Shown: positions 8,924 to 17,618 of the stretch, piece by piece
Numbering within the stretch: position 1 is the stretch's first letter
Layout of the letters: every line of letters starts with the position of its first letter
From: an uncultured Paracoccaceae bacterium
Lineage (GTDB): Bacteria > Pseudomonadota > Alphaproteobacteria > Rhodobacterales > Rhodobacteraceae
Assembly: GCA_947493145.1 (NCBI GenBank)
Contig: CANLPZ010000001.1
Coordinates: 992,001-1,056,000 of the forward strand
Direction of reading: 5' to 3'
Length of the DNA: 64,000 nucleotides
The notes under the pieces: generated by a model
Seen by the model: only the letters and a program-made list of their open reading frames with translations
Databases searched by the model: none
What the model was told of the DNA's origin: nothing
Program-made: the position numbers and the translations under genes

Positions 8924-9767
8924 GCCGCGTGTAGATGACCTGACCGGTCGCCCCACAATGGGGCATGAATTCGATGGGATCGAAGAACTCAACACTCCGA
9001 TGCCACGCTGGTGGCTGTGGACCTTTTATCTGACCATTATTTGGGGGATTGGGTATACGATCGCATTTCCAGCGTGGCCCATGATTTCAGGCGCGACCAA
9101 AGGACTTTTGGGCTATTCCACACGGGGCGAAGTCTCAGCCGACATTGCCGCGCACGAAGCTTCGAATGCCGCATTGGTCGCCGATTTGAACGCCGTCGAC
9201 CTGACAGAATTCGATCCGCAATCCGACCTGCACCGTTACGCTGTTGCCCGCGGCGCATCGGTTTTTCGTGCGCAGTGCAGCCAATGTCATGGCTCTGGCG
9301 CCGCAGGGGCGGTTGGGTATCCGAACTTGTTGGATAACGACTGGCTATGGGGCGGTTCTTTAGATGAAATTGCCTATTCTGTCCGACATGGCATTCGCAA
9401 TGAAACTGATTTTGATGCGCACTATTCAGAAATGCCCGCCTTCGGTGACATACTTGCGCGCGAAGAAATTGAAACCTTGGTCAATTTTTTGCCCAGCCTA
9501 GCTCATGCCGATTGGGATAGCGCAGGCGGTGTATTATTTGCGGATAATTGTGCATCTTGCCATGGCGCGCGAGGTCTTGGAGATCGCAGTCTTGGCGCAC
9601 CCAACCTTGCCGACGCGATTTGGCTATATGGTGGAGACCGCGAAAGCCTACGCATGACACTTATCAATGCGCGTTTTGGCGTCATGCCTGCTTGGGGCCA
9701 GCGCCTGACAGAGGAAGACGTGCGCGCTGTTTCCACATATGTCCACTCCCTTGGTGGTGGTGAATGA
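8916..9767 (+). CDS. ccoP: Cytochrome cbb3 oxidase subunit III (diheme cytochrome c)
   Basis: A 283-residue diheme cytochrome c that accepts electrons from soluble cytochromes. An N-terminal membrane helix lies at residues 31-52. The two heme motifs are CSQCH (121-125) and CASCH (212-216), with Met ligands in EMPAFG and VMPAWG. I chose the ATG at 8916 because GGAG lies at 8905-8908 and MDEPRVDDLTGRPTMGHEFDG is the family N terminus; an in-frame ATG at 8838 would overlap most of the ccoQ tail. It is translationally coupled to ccoQ and is the last gene of ccoNOQP. Confidence 0.95.
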   Translation: MDEPRVDDLTGRPTMGHEFDGIEELNTPMPRWWLWTFYLTIIWGIGYTIAFPAWPMISGATKGLLGYSTRGEVSADIAAHEASNAALVADLNAVDLTEFDPQSDLHRYAVARGASVFRAQCSQCHGSGAAGAVGYPNLLDNDWLWGGSLDEIAYSVRHGIRNETDFDAHYSEMPAFGDILAREEIETLVNFLPSLAHADWDSAGGVLFADNCASCHGARGLGDRSLGAPNLADAIWLYGGDRESLRMTLINARFGVMPAWGQRLTEEDVRAVSTYVHSLGGGE

Positions 9768-9786
9768 AGAACGTTCGTCTCAAAAC

Positions 9787-9800
9787 TTGATCTGCGTCAA
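9787..9800. promoter_or_regulatory. FNR box upstream of ccoG
   Basis: TTGATCTGCGTCAA. The predicted start is near 9835 with TATGGT (9823-9828) as -10. This makes the upstream ATG at 9824 untranscribed and supports the ccoG start at 9857. It indicates that ccoGHIS has its own FnrL-activated promoter. Confidence 0.75.
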
Positions 9801-9856
9801 GGTTTGAAAGCTATGGCCGATCTATGGTGCCAAGAAACCATAGACCGGCATTTCAC

Positions 9857-11272
9857 ATGACACCCCAAACCGAAAATCTCTATTCCACGCGCGAACCTAT
9901 CTTCCCAAAGCGGGTCTATGGCAGCTTTCGCAACCTGAAATGGGCCATCATGGCCGTAACTCTTGGTGTTTACTATCTGGTGCCATGGCTGCGGTGGGAT
10001 CGCGGTCCGAACCTGCCGGATCAGGCCGTTTTAGTCGATCTTGCAAATCGGCGGTTCTATTTTTTCTGGATCGAAATTTGGCCGCATGAATTCTATTTCG
10101 TGGCAGGGCTGCTCATTATGGCTGGGCTTGGGTTGTTTTTGTTCACCTCAGCCTTGGGCCGAGTCTGGTGCGGATATGCCTGCCCACAAACCGTATGGAC
10201 CGATCTGTTTATCCTTGTAGAACGCTGGATCGAAGGCGATCGCAACGCACGCATCAGATTGCACCGTGCAAAATGGTCAACGCGCAAGGTCACCTTGCGG
10301 CTGCTGAAATGGGGCGCTTGGGCTATAATCGGCGTGGCGACAGGTGGGGCTTGGGTGTTTTACTTTGCTGATGCGCCGACTTTGGCGAACCAATTTCTGA
10401 CGCTGACAGCACCCAGCGTAGCGTGGATCACTGTCGCAATCTTAACTGCCACAACATTTGTATTTGGCGGCTTCATGCGCGAACAAGTCTGCATTTACAT
10501 GTGCCCTTGGCCACGCATTCAAGGGGCGATGATGGATGATAGCACACTTACCGTCGCCTATCGCGATTGGCGGGGTGAGCCACGTGGCAAGGCACGGGAT
10601 GCAACCGCTGGGGATTGTGTCGATTGCAATGCTTGTGTCGCGGTCTGCCCTATGGGGATCGATATCCGCGACGGGCAACAGATGGAATGTATCACCTGTG
10701 CGCTATGTATTGATGCCTGTGATGACATCATGGGCAAACTTGGCCGAGACCGAGGATTGATCGATTATCTGGCCCTGTCCGACGCGCCAGCAGAACAAGC
10801 TGGGCAAAAGCCGCGCCCGATATGGGCGCATATCCTGCGGCCCCGCACGATCCTTTATTCGGTCATTTGGGCCGGATTTGGTTTCGCGATGATGTACGCG
10901 CTGTTCATCCGCCCCGAAATCGAGATGACCGTTGCGCCGATCCGAAATCCGACTTTTGTGACTTTGTCCGATGGGTCTATTCGAAATCTCTACGAAGTCC
11001 GGCTGCGTAACAAACACGGAGAGGCACGCCAATTCGGAATCCACGTTTCAGGTGATCCAACCCTGCGTATCGATGTTGAAGGCACACCATTTGAAACAAT
11101 CACCGCCGCACCTGATGCGACCCATAAATTGCGGGTCTATGTCACAACGCATGGCCAAAGCAACGCCGCGCAAGCCGAAGAAACGCCCATCCGCTTCTGG
11201 ATCGAAGATTTCGGGAACGGCGACCGCGCCGCAGTCGACACCATCTTTAACGGAACAGGAGACCTAAGATGA
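9857..11272 (+). CDS. ccoG: Cytochrome cbb3 oxidase assembly protein CcoG (RdxA/FixG), Fe-S
   Basis: A 471-residue membrane protein with two 4Fe-4S clusters, known in Rhodobacter as a cupric reductase that helps prepare copper for cbb3. The cysteine motifs are CGYACPQTVW and CIYMCPWPR in the membrane part, and CVDCNACVAVCP with CITCALCIDAC in the ferredoxin-like part. Several membrane helices are present, and a C-terminal Ig-like periplasmic domain covers about residues 330-471. I chose the start at 9857 (MTPQTENLYSTREP) from the FNR-based transcription start. Its stop overlaps the ccoH start by 4 bp. Confidence 0.94.
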   Translation: MTPQTENLYSTREPIFPKRVYGSFRNLKWAIMAVTLGVYYLVPWLRWDRGPNLPDQAVLVDLANRRFYFFWIEIWPHEFYFVAGLLIMAGLGLFLFTSALGRVWCGYACPQTVWTDLFILVERWIEGDRNARIRLHRAKWSTRKVTLRLLKWGAWAIIGVATGGAWVFYFADAPTLANQFLTLTAPSVAWITVAILTATTFVFGGFMREQVCIYMCPWPRIQGAMMDDSTLTVAYRDWRGEPRGKARDATAGDCVDCNACVAVCPMGIDIRDGQQMECITCALCIDACDDIMGKLGRDRGLIDYLALSDAPAEQAGQKPRPIWAHILRPRTILYSVIWAGFGFAMMYALFIRPEIEMTVAPIRNPTFVTLSDGSIRNLYEVRLRNKHGEARQFGIHVSGDPTLRIDVEGTPFETITAAPDATHKLRVYVTTHGQSNAAQAEETPIRFWIEDFGNGDRAAVDTIFNGTGDLR

Positions 11273-11718
11273 ATGAGCTCACAGGAAAACACGTCGCAGC
11301 AATGTTTGTGTTCGGTTTTGGCATCATCATTGCGGTGAACCTGACGCTGGCTTGGAATGCCGTTCATACATTTCCTGGCCTTGAGGTTAAAAATTCCTAT
11401 GTCGCGAGCCAGTCATTTGATGCCGATCGTGCTGCACAGTTGGCTTTGGCGTGGGATGCCAAGGCATATCTTCAAGCCAATCAGCTCGTGCTTAAAATCA
11501 CCAAGGGGACGGAACCGGTTCAACCAGAAATCCTAAGCGCAGTGTTCAGCCGCGCGACGTCTGCCAGCGCTGATCAGATCCCAGAATTCAGTTTTGAAGG
11601 CACGGCTTTCACGGCACCAGTGCAAGCCGGCCCTGGCAACTGGAATCTGCGCCTTGTCGCCAGAGCCGCTGATGGCACATTGTTTCAGCAACGCATGATC
11701 GTGGCGGTTTCCCAATGA
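11269..11718 (+). CDS. ccoH: Cytochrome cbb3 assembly protein CcoH (FixH)
   Basis: A 149-residue protein with one N-terminal membrane helix (about residues 9-30: VAAMFVFGFGIIIAVNLTLA) and a periplasmic FixH domain. The motif WNAVHTFPGLEVKNSYVASQ is characteristic. In Rhodobacter, CcoH is needed for assembly and remains attached to the oxidase. Overlaps of 4 bp with ccoG and with ccoI show tight translational coupling. Confidence 0.92.
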   Translation: MNELTGKHVAAMFVFGFGIIIAVNLTLAWNAVHTFPGLEVKNSYVASQSFDADRAAQLALAWDAKAYLQANQLVLKITKGTEPVQPEILSAVFSRATSASADQIPEFSFEGTAFTAPVQAGPGNWNLRLVARAADGTLFQQRMIVAVSQ

Positions 11719-13847
11719 TAGCGGCCTGTCCAGCCTGTGTTGGGGCTCCGGCAGCTGTCGGATTGGCTCAGACAACAAATTCTGTGCAGCTTTCTGTTCC
11801 ATCTGTGCGCTGCGCCACCTGCATCAGCGAGATTGAAGGGCAGATTTCGCAGCTGCAAGCGGTCGCTTCTGTACGGGTTAATTTGACTCTGAAGCGCGTA
11901 CAAATCGAGACGGATCGTCCCGTACGTGAGATGGTTTTGGCGCTCAACCAAATCGGCTATGATGCCTATCCTTTGGATGCTCGCGCCTTAGCGAATGATG
12001 TGGACGAAGAAGGTCGCAACTTACTGATGCGTCTGGGCGTTGCTGGGTTTGCGATGATGAATGTCATGCTGTTGTCGGTTGCGGTCTGGTCTGGGGCCTC
12101 GGGTGCGACGCGTGATTTGTTCCACTTGATTTCGGCAATGATCGCCATTCCGATGGTGCTATATGCCGCACAACCTTTCTTTAAGAATGCGGTTTCGGCA
12201 CTACGGGCCGGCCGGTTGAACATGGATGTCCCGATTTCGCTGGCTATTCTCCTCGCCAGTGGCATGTCGCTGTTTGAATCCCTTATGGGGGGAGAGCATG
12301 CCTATTTCGACGCTGCACTTTCATTGACGTTCTTCCTGTTGATTGGCCGCTTTCTTGAACACCGGACCCGATCAGCTGCGCGTTCAGCGGCCAAAGAATT
12401 GGCCGCTTTGGAAGCCTACACAGCCGAACGCAAGACAGAAAACGGATCCGAAACCGTGGCAATAGAGGCCCTGAAGCTTGGTGATATCGTGATTGTAGCC
12501 AGTGGAATGCGTGTCCCCGCTGACGGGCAGCTGATCACGCCAAAGGCGATCACGGATCGGTCATTGCTGACCGGTGAAAGCGAACCTGTGTCCCATGCCG
12601 CCGACGACCAGCTCCATGCCGGTGAGGTCAATCTTGCGGGGCCGATTGAGATTCAAGTCTCAGCGCTTGGCCAAGACACCCGACTGCATCAGATTGCTCG
12701 GCTGGTCGAAACCGCCGAGAATGCGCGCAACCGCTATACATCGCTGGCCGATCGAGCGGCACAAGTTTATGCACCAGCGGTTCACCTGCTTGCTCTTGTG
12801 AGCTTTGCAGGTTGGTTTTTCTGGACACAGGACCTGCGCCATGCCCTCAATATCGCAATAGCCGTTCTGATTATTACATGCCCCTGCGCGTTGGGTTTGG
12901 CCGTGCCAGCAGTTTCAACGGCCGCCATCAGCCGACTGTACCGCTTGGGATTTCTTGTAAAGTCTGGAACGGCTCTGGAGCGGTTGGCCGACGTACGAAC
13001 AATTGTGCTGGATAAGACTGGTACACTGACACGCCCTGACTTTAACTTTGATCTAAGCGATTTTGGCGCAGAGGATTTGCGGATCGCCAAAGCACTTGCC
13101 ATGGGCAGCGCACATCCGTTGTCACAAGCATTGAACACCCATTTATGTGATCACCCGCCCGCTGAATTGACGGACCTTCACGAAATAAAAGGCTGCGGTG
13201 TCACGGGCTTCTTTGGGCAAACACCTGTAGACCTTGGTAGAGCCAAATGGGTGGGGAGTGACCACACTGGCTTATGTCTAAAAATAGGCGAAAAAATTCA
13301 TACTTTTCCGTTTCACGAACCTCTCAAAACCGGCGTGGTTGACATGGTAAAAGACCTGCGGGCCGCTGACTATGATCTGCAAATCCTCTCTGGCGATACC
13401 CAAGCCAAAACCCACAAACTTGCACGCTCCCTTGGGGTGAGAAAATTTGGATCAGGCATCTCACCCGAAGAAAAGAGAAGCTATATTAACAAGCTTGCAG
13501 ATCAGGCACAGTTTCCGTGCATGATCGGTGACGGCCTGAACGATACTGTCGCACTGGCCAGCGCACATGCCTCAATCGCACCAGGGACTGCATTAGACGC
13601 GGCGCGCAACGCAGCGGATGTAATTGTGATTGATGATACGATGAAGAAAATTCCTCAAGTTTTTGCAATCTCAAAAAAGGCGATCGCATTGTCGCGCCAG
13701 AACTTTGGCATCGCAGTGGCCTATAACGCTGTGGCGATCCCGATCGCTGTCTTGGGATATGCCACGCCATTGGCTGCAGCGGTTGCGATGTCACTGTCTT
13801 CGATCACGGTTCTGATTAACGCTGCACGCGTAGGATACGAAAAATGA
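11715..13847 (+). CDS. ccoI: Copper-transporting P1B-type ATPase CcoI (FixI)
   Basis: A 710-residue heavy-metal ATPase that exports copper to the periplasmic side for CuB insertion into CcoN. It begins with MIAACPACVG and has an HMA domain with VRCATC near residue 34. The membrane metal site CPC lies in ITCPCALGLAVP, the phosphorylated Asp in DKTGTLTRP, and SAHPLSQ and GDGLNDTVAL follow. It is shorter than detoxification CopA and fits the CopA2/CcoI subtype of oxidase clusters. It overlaps ccoH and ccoS by 4 bp each. Confidence 0.95.
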   Translation: MIAACPACVGAPAAVGLAQTTNSVQLSVPSVRCATCISEIEGQISQLQAVASVRVNLTLKRVQIETDRPVREMVLALNQIGYDAYPLDARALANDVDEEGRNLLMRLGVAGFAMMNVMLLSVAVWSGASGATRDLFHLISAMIAIPMVLYAAQPFFKNAVSALRAGRLNMDVPISLAILLASGMSLFESLMGGEHAYFDAALSLTFFLLIGRFLEHRTRSAARSAAKELAALEAYTAERKTENGSETVAIEALKLGDIVIVASGMRVPADGQLITPKAITDRSLLTGESEPVSHAADDQLHAGEVNLAGPIEIQVSALGQDTRLHQIARLVETAENARNRYTSLADRAAQVYAPAVHLLALVSFAGWFFWTQDLRHALNIAIAVLIITCPCALGLAVPAVSTAAISRLYRLGFLVKSGTALERLADVRTIVLDKTGTLTRPDFNFDLSDFGAEDLRIAKALAMGSAHPLSQALNTHLCDHPPAELTDLHEIKGCGVTGFFGQTPVDLGRAKWVGSDHTGLCLKIGEKIHTFPFHEPLKTGVVDMVKDLRAADYDLQILSGDTQAKTHKLARSLGVRKFGSGISPEEKRSYINKLADQAQFPCMIGDGLNDTVALASAHASIAPGTALDAARNAADVIVIDDTMKKIPQVFAISKKAIALSRQNFGIAVAYNAVAIPIAVLGYATPLAAAVAMSLSSITVLINAARVGYEK

Positions 13848-13993
13848 ACGTACTTGCCTTATTGATCCCAATTTCCCTTTTCCTCGGCGGATTAGGCATT
13901 ACCGCATTCATCTGGACGCTGAAATCCCATCAATATGATGACCCTAGCGGCGATGCCGCAAGGGTTCTTGCAGAAGACGACCTGCACCCATGA
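13844..13993 (+). CDS. ccoS: Cytochrome cbb3 maturation protein CcoS
   Basis: A 49-residue protein, MNVLALLIPISLFLGGLGIT at the N terminus, with one membrane helix (residues 3-25) and the typical polar segment SHQYDDPSGDAAR. In Rhodobacter, CcoS is required for cofactor insertion into cbb3. It starts within the ATGA overlap at the end of ccoI and closes ccoGHIS. Its short length makes it easy to miss. Confidence 0.92.
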   Translation: MNVLALLIPISLFLGGLGITAFIWTLKSHQYDDPSGDAARVLAEDDLHP

Positions 13994-14344
13994 TCGGCAG
14001 GGTGGATGTAGCCCAATCAACTTCATTCCCCCAAAAAATTCAGAGAGCTCGTCATTCAATTTCAACCGAAACGCCAAGCATTTCTGACCCAGATTAAGGT
14101 AACCTACAAAGCAGTTGTACTTTTTAAGGTTCTTTGCTCGAACTTGGCAACTATGCGCTGCAAAATGGATTTAGGTGATCAATTGACCCTCACCACAAAG
14201 CCGTAAACGGTACCATTTGAGAAAGCTGGTTCTCAAGCTAGAACAAGACATCGCCACGCTTTCATGACCATTCGCGCAATGTTGCTGTTAGTTAACAATA
14301 AATGAGTTCTCGAATTGCAAACCTATTTAGCGATAGACCGATGG
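13994..14344. other. Intergenic region between ccoS and the decayed adhesin
   Basis: These 351 bp have no recognisable gene. They contain a 7-bp inverted repeat TTGAGAA/TTCTCAA (14217-14223 and 14230-14236) without a T-run. A degenerate FNR-like sequence CTGACCCAGATTAA (14084-14097) has no gene in position to use it. Confidence 0.6.
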
Positions 14345-15741
14345 TCAAAACTTAAAGCTGTAGCTGACTTCAGCGCCTAGTTGCTGATAATCGGCTTCTC
14401 CGAGACCCTCGTAAAATAGACGTGCGTCCAAACGGCTTCCAGATTCAAACTGTCGGTTGAAGCCAATATGAGCTCCGCCCAGATAGCGCTCTGTATCTGA
14501 CGCGGGATCGATAGAGGATTCTTGTTTTTGGTAGGAGCCTGAAAAACCTGTGTTCAAATCCAACCCGCCCGATGCAACTGAAACCGGCCATGTGATATCA
14601 AGGCCAATCTTAACGGCCGTTTGTGACACGTTTTGACTTGGCACGCTGTTCCCAAATCCGTCAGTGTAACTGTCCAATGTATCTACCACATGTGACACTG
14701 CGGCATTTGGAAGAATAGAATAGGTTCCATAATCCATCACGCCTTCAACAGCGAACATGGCAAGCAGGCGGTTGCCATTAAAACGTCCGTCGACGCTGTT
14801 GCTGGCATCCCATTCATAGTTGGTTGAGCCGTATAACAACCGTCCTTCAAAAAACAGATCGTGTTCATCCAATTTCGCAACGAAATATGGGCCCACCAAA
14901 GCAGATTCACCCTTCAGTTTACCCAAAGACGTTAACTGATCAGAATTGTCATATTGGAACAACCCGCCAACCATCAAATTCGGTCGGACAGTCGCATGGG
15001 CACCAAACGAGCCCAACACATAATGTGTATCGACACCGTCAATTTCTGACCAGCTGGACACGATACGGAACCAACCTGTCGAACTCTCATCAGGGTTTTG
15101 GAATAGCGTAAAGTTACCCCGTCCGCGCGTCGCCTGCGCATCAAATCCGCCTGATCGACTTCCCCCACGCAAAAAGCCCATGAGTTTGGGTTGGTTCACC
15201 ACAAAGTTGCTTTGGTTTGAAACCGTCGATCGTTTTATCGCATCTTGCTGAAGCGGAACGATTTGATTTGAAACCACCAGATCGTTTGACGCAGTGTTGC
15301 CATTCAAAACGGCGTCATTGGCCACATTGGCAGGCACCGAAATGGTCACGTCACCCGATGCATCCGCTGAAATGGCCAGTTGATAGGTTGCTCCACTGCC
15401 GGAGAGACTTTTGACCGTTGCATGCTCAACAACGACATCCAAGGTCGTAAACCCTGTGACATTTTCACTAAAGGCAGCTTGGACTACGAATTCAGTAGGA
15501 CCGTCAATTTCGCTCGGACCACCGCTTAATGCAACCGAGGGGCGCGTCGTGTCTACCGGTGGTTCAACAGTGATCGTCACCGTGTCTGCGACTGACGCCA
15601 AGCCTAAATTGTCGGTCACAGCCAATGAGAATATCTGCGTTACGGCAGCGTCACCGCAGCGCCCGTGCCGCCCGTGCGCGTCCACGCAAAGCTCGCCACA
15701 GACCCATCGCTGTCGCTTGATCCGCACCCGCGTTCGTGATC
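14345..15741 (-). pseudogene. Decayed surface protein: Ig-like repeats and autotransporter-type beta-barrel
   Basis: The 3' part of a large secreted outer-membrane protein read on the minus strand. It has a PKD/Ig-like region (SDSDGSVASFAWTRTGG), a bacterial Ig-like domain beginning DTTRPSVALSG with FSENVTGF, then a roughly 240-residue beta-barrel ending in SYSFKF, with the terminal Phe expected for outer-membrane insertion. It is broken. Near 15650 the frame jumps from TGGTGAAVTL to VTQIFSLAVTDN, and a further piece NAGADQ lies in a third frame by 15720. An IS3-family element begins at about 15742, and no upstream part of the gene follows beyond it. An open frame reading on into the IS is an artefact. 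Confidence 0.8.
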
Positions 15742-15793
15742 TGCCCCCACTGAATTGGTCCATCCTGATATATAGGAAACAGGAGGATTTATC

Positions 15794-16051
15794 ATGGGGA
15801 TCAAGCGGCATAGGCCAGAAGAGATTGTGACAAAACTGCGCCAAGTCGAGGTGTTTTGCGGGCAAGGTATGGCTCGGTTGGATGCGATCAGACAGGTTAG
15901 CATTACAAAACAAACCTACTATCGCTGGTGCAAGCAATATGGTGGCATGGGCACGGATCAACTCAAAGAGTTGAAGCGATTGCGGAAGGCGGTGTCATAT
16001 CTGACCTTGGATAAGCTCATTCTAAATGAAGCGGCGTCGGGAAACTTCTAA
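15794..16051 (+). CDS. IS3-family transposase orfA (helix-turn-helix)
   Basis: An 85-residue protein, MGIKRHRPEEIVTKLRQVEV at the N terminus, with the HTH pattern AIRQVSITKQTYYRWCKQYG and a Leu/Lys/Arg-rich C-terminal stretch ending EAASGNF. This is the DNA-binding half of an IS3-family transposase. GGAGG lies 12 bp upstream. It ends where the orfB frame overlaps, as usual when OrfAB is made by ribosomal frameshifting. Confidence 0.88.
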   Translation: MGIKRHRPEEIVTKLRQVEVFCGQGMARLDAIRQVSITKQTYYRWCKQYGGMGTDQLKELKRLRKAVSYLTLDKLILNEAASGNF

Positions 16052-16895
16052 GCCCTTCGCGTCGTCGTAAATATATTGACCATGTGCGCGGTAAGTTTGG
16101 CGTCTCTGAACGTCGGGCTTGCCGCGTTCTGAAGCAACATCGTTCTACGCAGCGTAGGCGCCCAGTTGGACGTGCAGACGAAGATCGGCTTGTGGCTGAT
16201 ATGATCGAACTTGCACACCAATATGGGCGCTATGGCTATCGTCGGATTGCGGCACTGCTTCGAGAGGCGGGCTGGGCGGTCAACGACAAGCGGGTAGAGC
16301 GTTTGTGGCGGCGTGAGGGGCTTAAGTACCAGCAAAACAACCAAAGAAAGGGCGGTTGTGGCTCAACGATGGATCCTGTGTGCGTTTGAAAGCAGAGCAC
16401 GCCAACCATGTGCGGTCTTATGACTTTGTGCATCACAGAACACATGATGGCAAAGCCTTCCGCATGCTCAATATCTTGGATGAATATAGCCGGGAATGCC
16501 TCTCAATCCACGCGAAGCGAAAGCTCAACTCGACGGATGTGATCGATATACTTACGGACCTGTTTATCCTGCGCGGTGTTCCCGAATACATCCGCTCGGA
16601 TAATGGTCCTGAATTTATCGCGAAAGCGGTCCGCAACTGGATCGACGCAGTCGGTGCAAAGACAGCTTATATCGAACCAGGGCCACCTTGGGAAAACGGA
16701 TATGTGGAAAGCTTCAACGCAAGGCTACGTGATAAGCTTTTAAATGGAGAAATCTTCTACACACTCAAAGAGGCACGGATCATCATCGAAGGCTGGAGAA
16801 AACACTACAACACGAAGCGCTCACATAGCGCCTTGGGATACAAACCACCCGCACCAGAAAGCTTCATCCTAGCCCGAAGGCCCGTCATGCACTAA
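16048..16895 (+). pseudogene. IS3-family transposase orfB (DDE integrase), frameshifted
   Basis: The catalytic half of the transposase. The first segment (HVRGKFGVSERRACRVLKQH to LWRREGLK) and the second (VPAKQPKKGRLWLNDGSC to the end) lie in different frames. Where relatives read EGLKVPAKQP, the sequence here has lost one base near 16326 (AAGTACCA for AAGGTACCA). The second segment keeps SYDFVHHRTHDGK, IRSDNGPEF and ENGYVESFNARLRD with the catalytic acidic residues. With the break, the element should not make active OrfAB. Confidence 0.85.
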
Positions 16896-16928
16896 CATTC
16901 AACTTGGACCAACTCGAGGGGGCCGGCC

Positions 16929-17618
16929 GTGACGTATGAATTCCGAGGGGCTTCTTTGTTTGATGCAGTTCAGCAAGCCGTTGGTTGCAACGCGCCAGCC
17001 GCTGAACTGAAGAAGCTCAACAAAGCCCGGCAAAAGTTCAACTTTGCTGCTCGCGCTCGCCTTGGCAGCGCATTGTTTGTTGGCGAAGGCAACTCTAGCT
17101 TTGCGTTGGCTGTGGCGCGTTTGAAGGGGGTGACGCCTTCATCCATTCTTGCCACAGCATACGAAGAAGAAGCTGATCTTGGCGATACGGCCTATGACAA
17201 CGCCGCAAAGTTGCTCAAGCTTGGCGCGCGGGTCAAAACGGGCGTTGATGCGCCCTGTTTGTCAAAGACAATCGGGCAGCGTCGTTTTCGCACCATCATC
17301 TTTCAGTTCCCAAATGTCGCCTCGCGCGAAGCGCTCCACGGCCAGAACCCAAATCATGTTCTTGTCACGCGCTTTCTGAAAAACAGCCGTGCCCACCTAA
17401 AATCCGGTGGCCTTGTCGTCATCTCGACCGTGGATAGCCCGTTCTATGAGGGCGCGTTCAAGATGGATGACGTTGCCAAGAAAGCTGGCTTCGCAGAGCC
17501 AGACATCTATACTTTCAACCCCAAAGACTATCCGGCCTATTCGCACCAGAACACAGCTGATGAGGAGTCAGCCATAAATGAGCACACAGCTTTCGCAACT
17601 TTCGTTTTTTCAGCCTGA
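16929..17618 (+). CDS. DUF2431 (BMT5-like) Rossmann-fold methyltransferase
   Basis: A 229-residue protein. The SAM-binding loop is LFVGEGNSSFALAVARL (residues 49-65), and FQFPNVASREALHGQN (126-140) corresponds to the FNFPH-type motif of DUF2431, followed by LKSGGLVVIST. The founding member, yeast Bmt5, makes 3-methyluridine in 25S rRNA; the bacterial substrate is unknown. The GTG start at 16929 lies only about 5 bp after the IS right end, so the original N terminus or promoter may have been altered by the IS. It overlaps the next gene by 41 bp, which argues for a joint function. Confidence 0.78.
   Translation: MTYEFRGASLFDAVQQAVGCNAPAAELKKLNKARQKFNFAARARLGSALFVGEGNSSFALAVARLKGVTPSSILATAYEEEADLGDTAYDNAAKLLKLGARVKTGVDAPCLSKTIGQRRFRTIIFQFPNVASREALHGQNPNHVLVTRFLKNSRAHLKSGGLVVISTVDSPFYEGAFKMDDVAKKAGFAEPDIYTFNPKDYPAYSHQNTADEESAINEHTAFATFVFSA

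Larger units (their letters stand above)
15742..16923 (+). mobile_element. IS3-family (IS407-like) insertion sequence, inactive copy
   Basis: About 1.18 kb bounded by imperfect inverted repeats: TGCCCCCACTGAATTGGTCC from 15742, and on the right TGGACCAACTCGAGGGGGCC (16905-16924) in complement. It holds orfA and a frameshifted orfB with DDE-integrase motifs. I see no convincing target duplication; CGTGA occurs near both ends but not directly abutting the repeats. The missing 5' half of the left-hand gene suggests a deletion at the right side after insertion. Confidence 0.8.

Noticed and set aside
14084..14097. FNR-like sequence CTGACCCAGATTAA after ccoS
   Set aside because: Both half-sites are imperfect and no gene starts downstream on either strand at a usable distance.
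15735..16933. CGTGA on both sides of the IS as a target-site duplication
   Set aside because: The copies do not abut the inverted repeats at equal distance, and five bases can match by chance.
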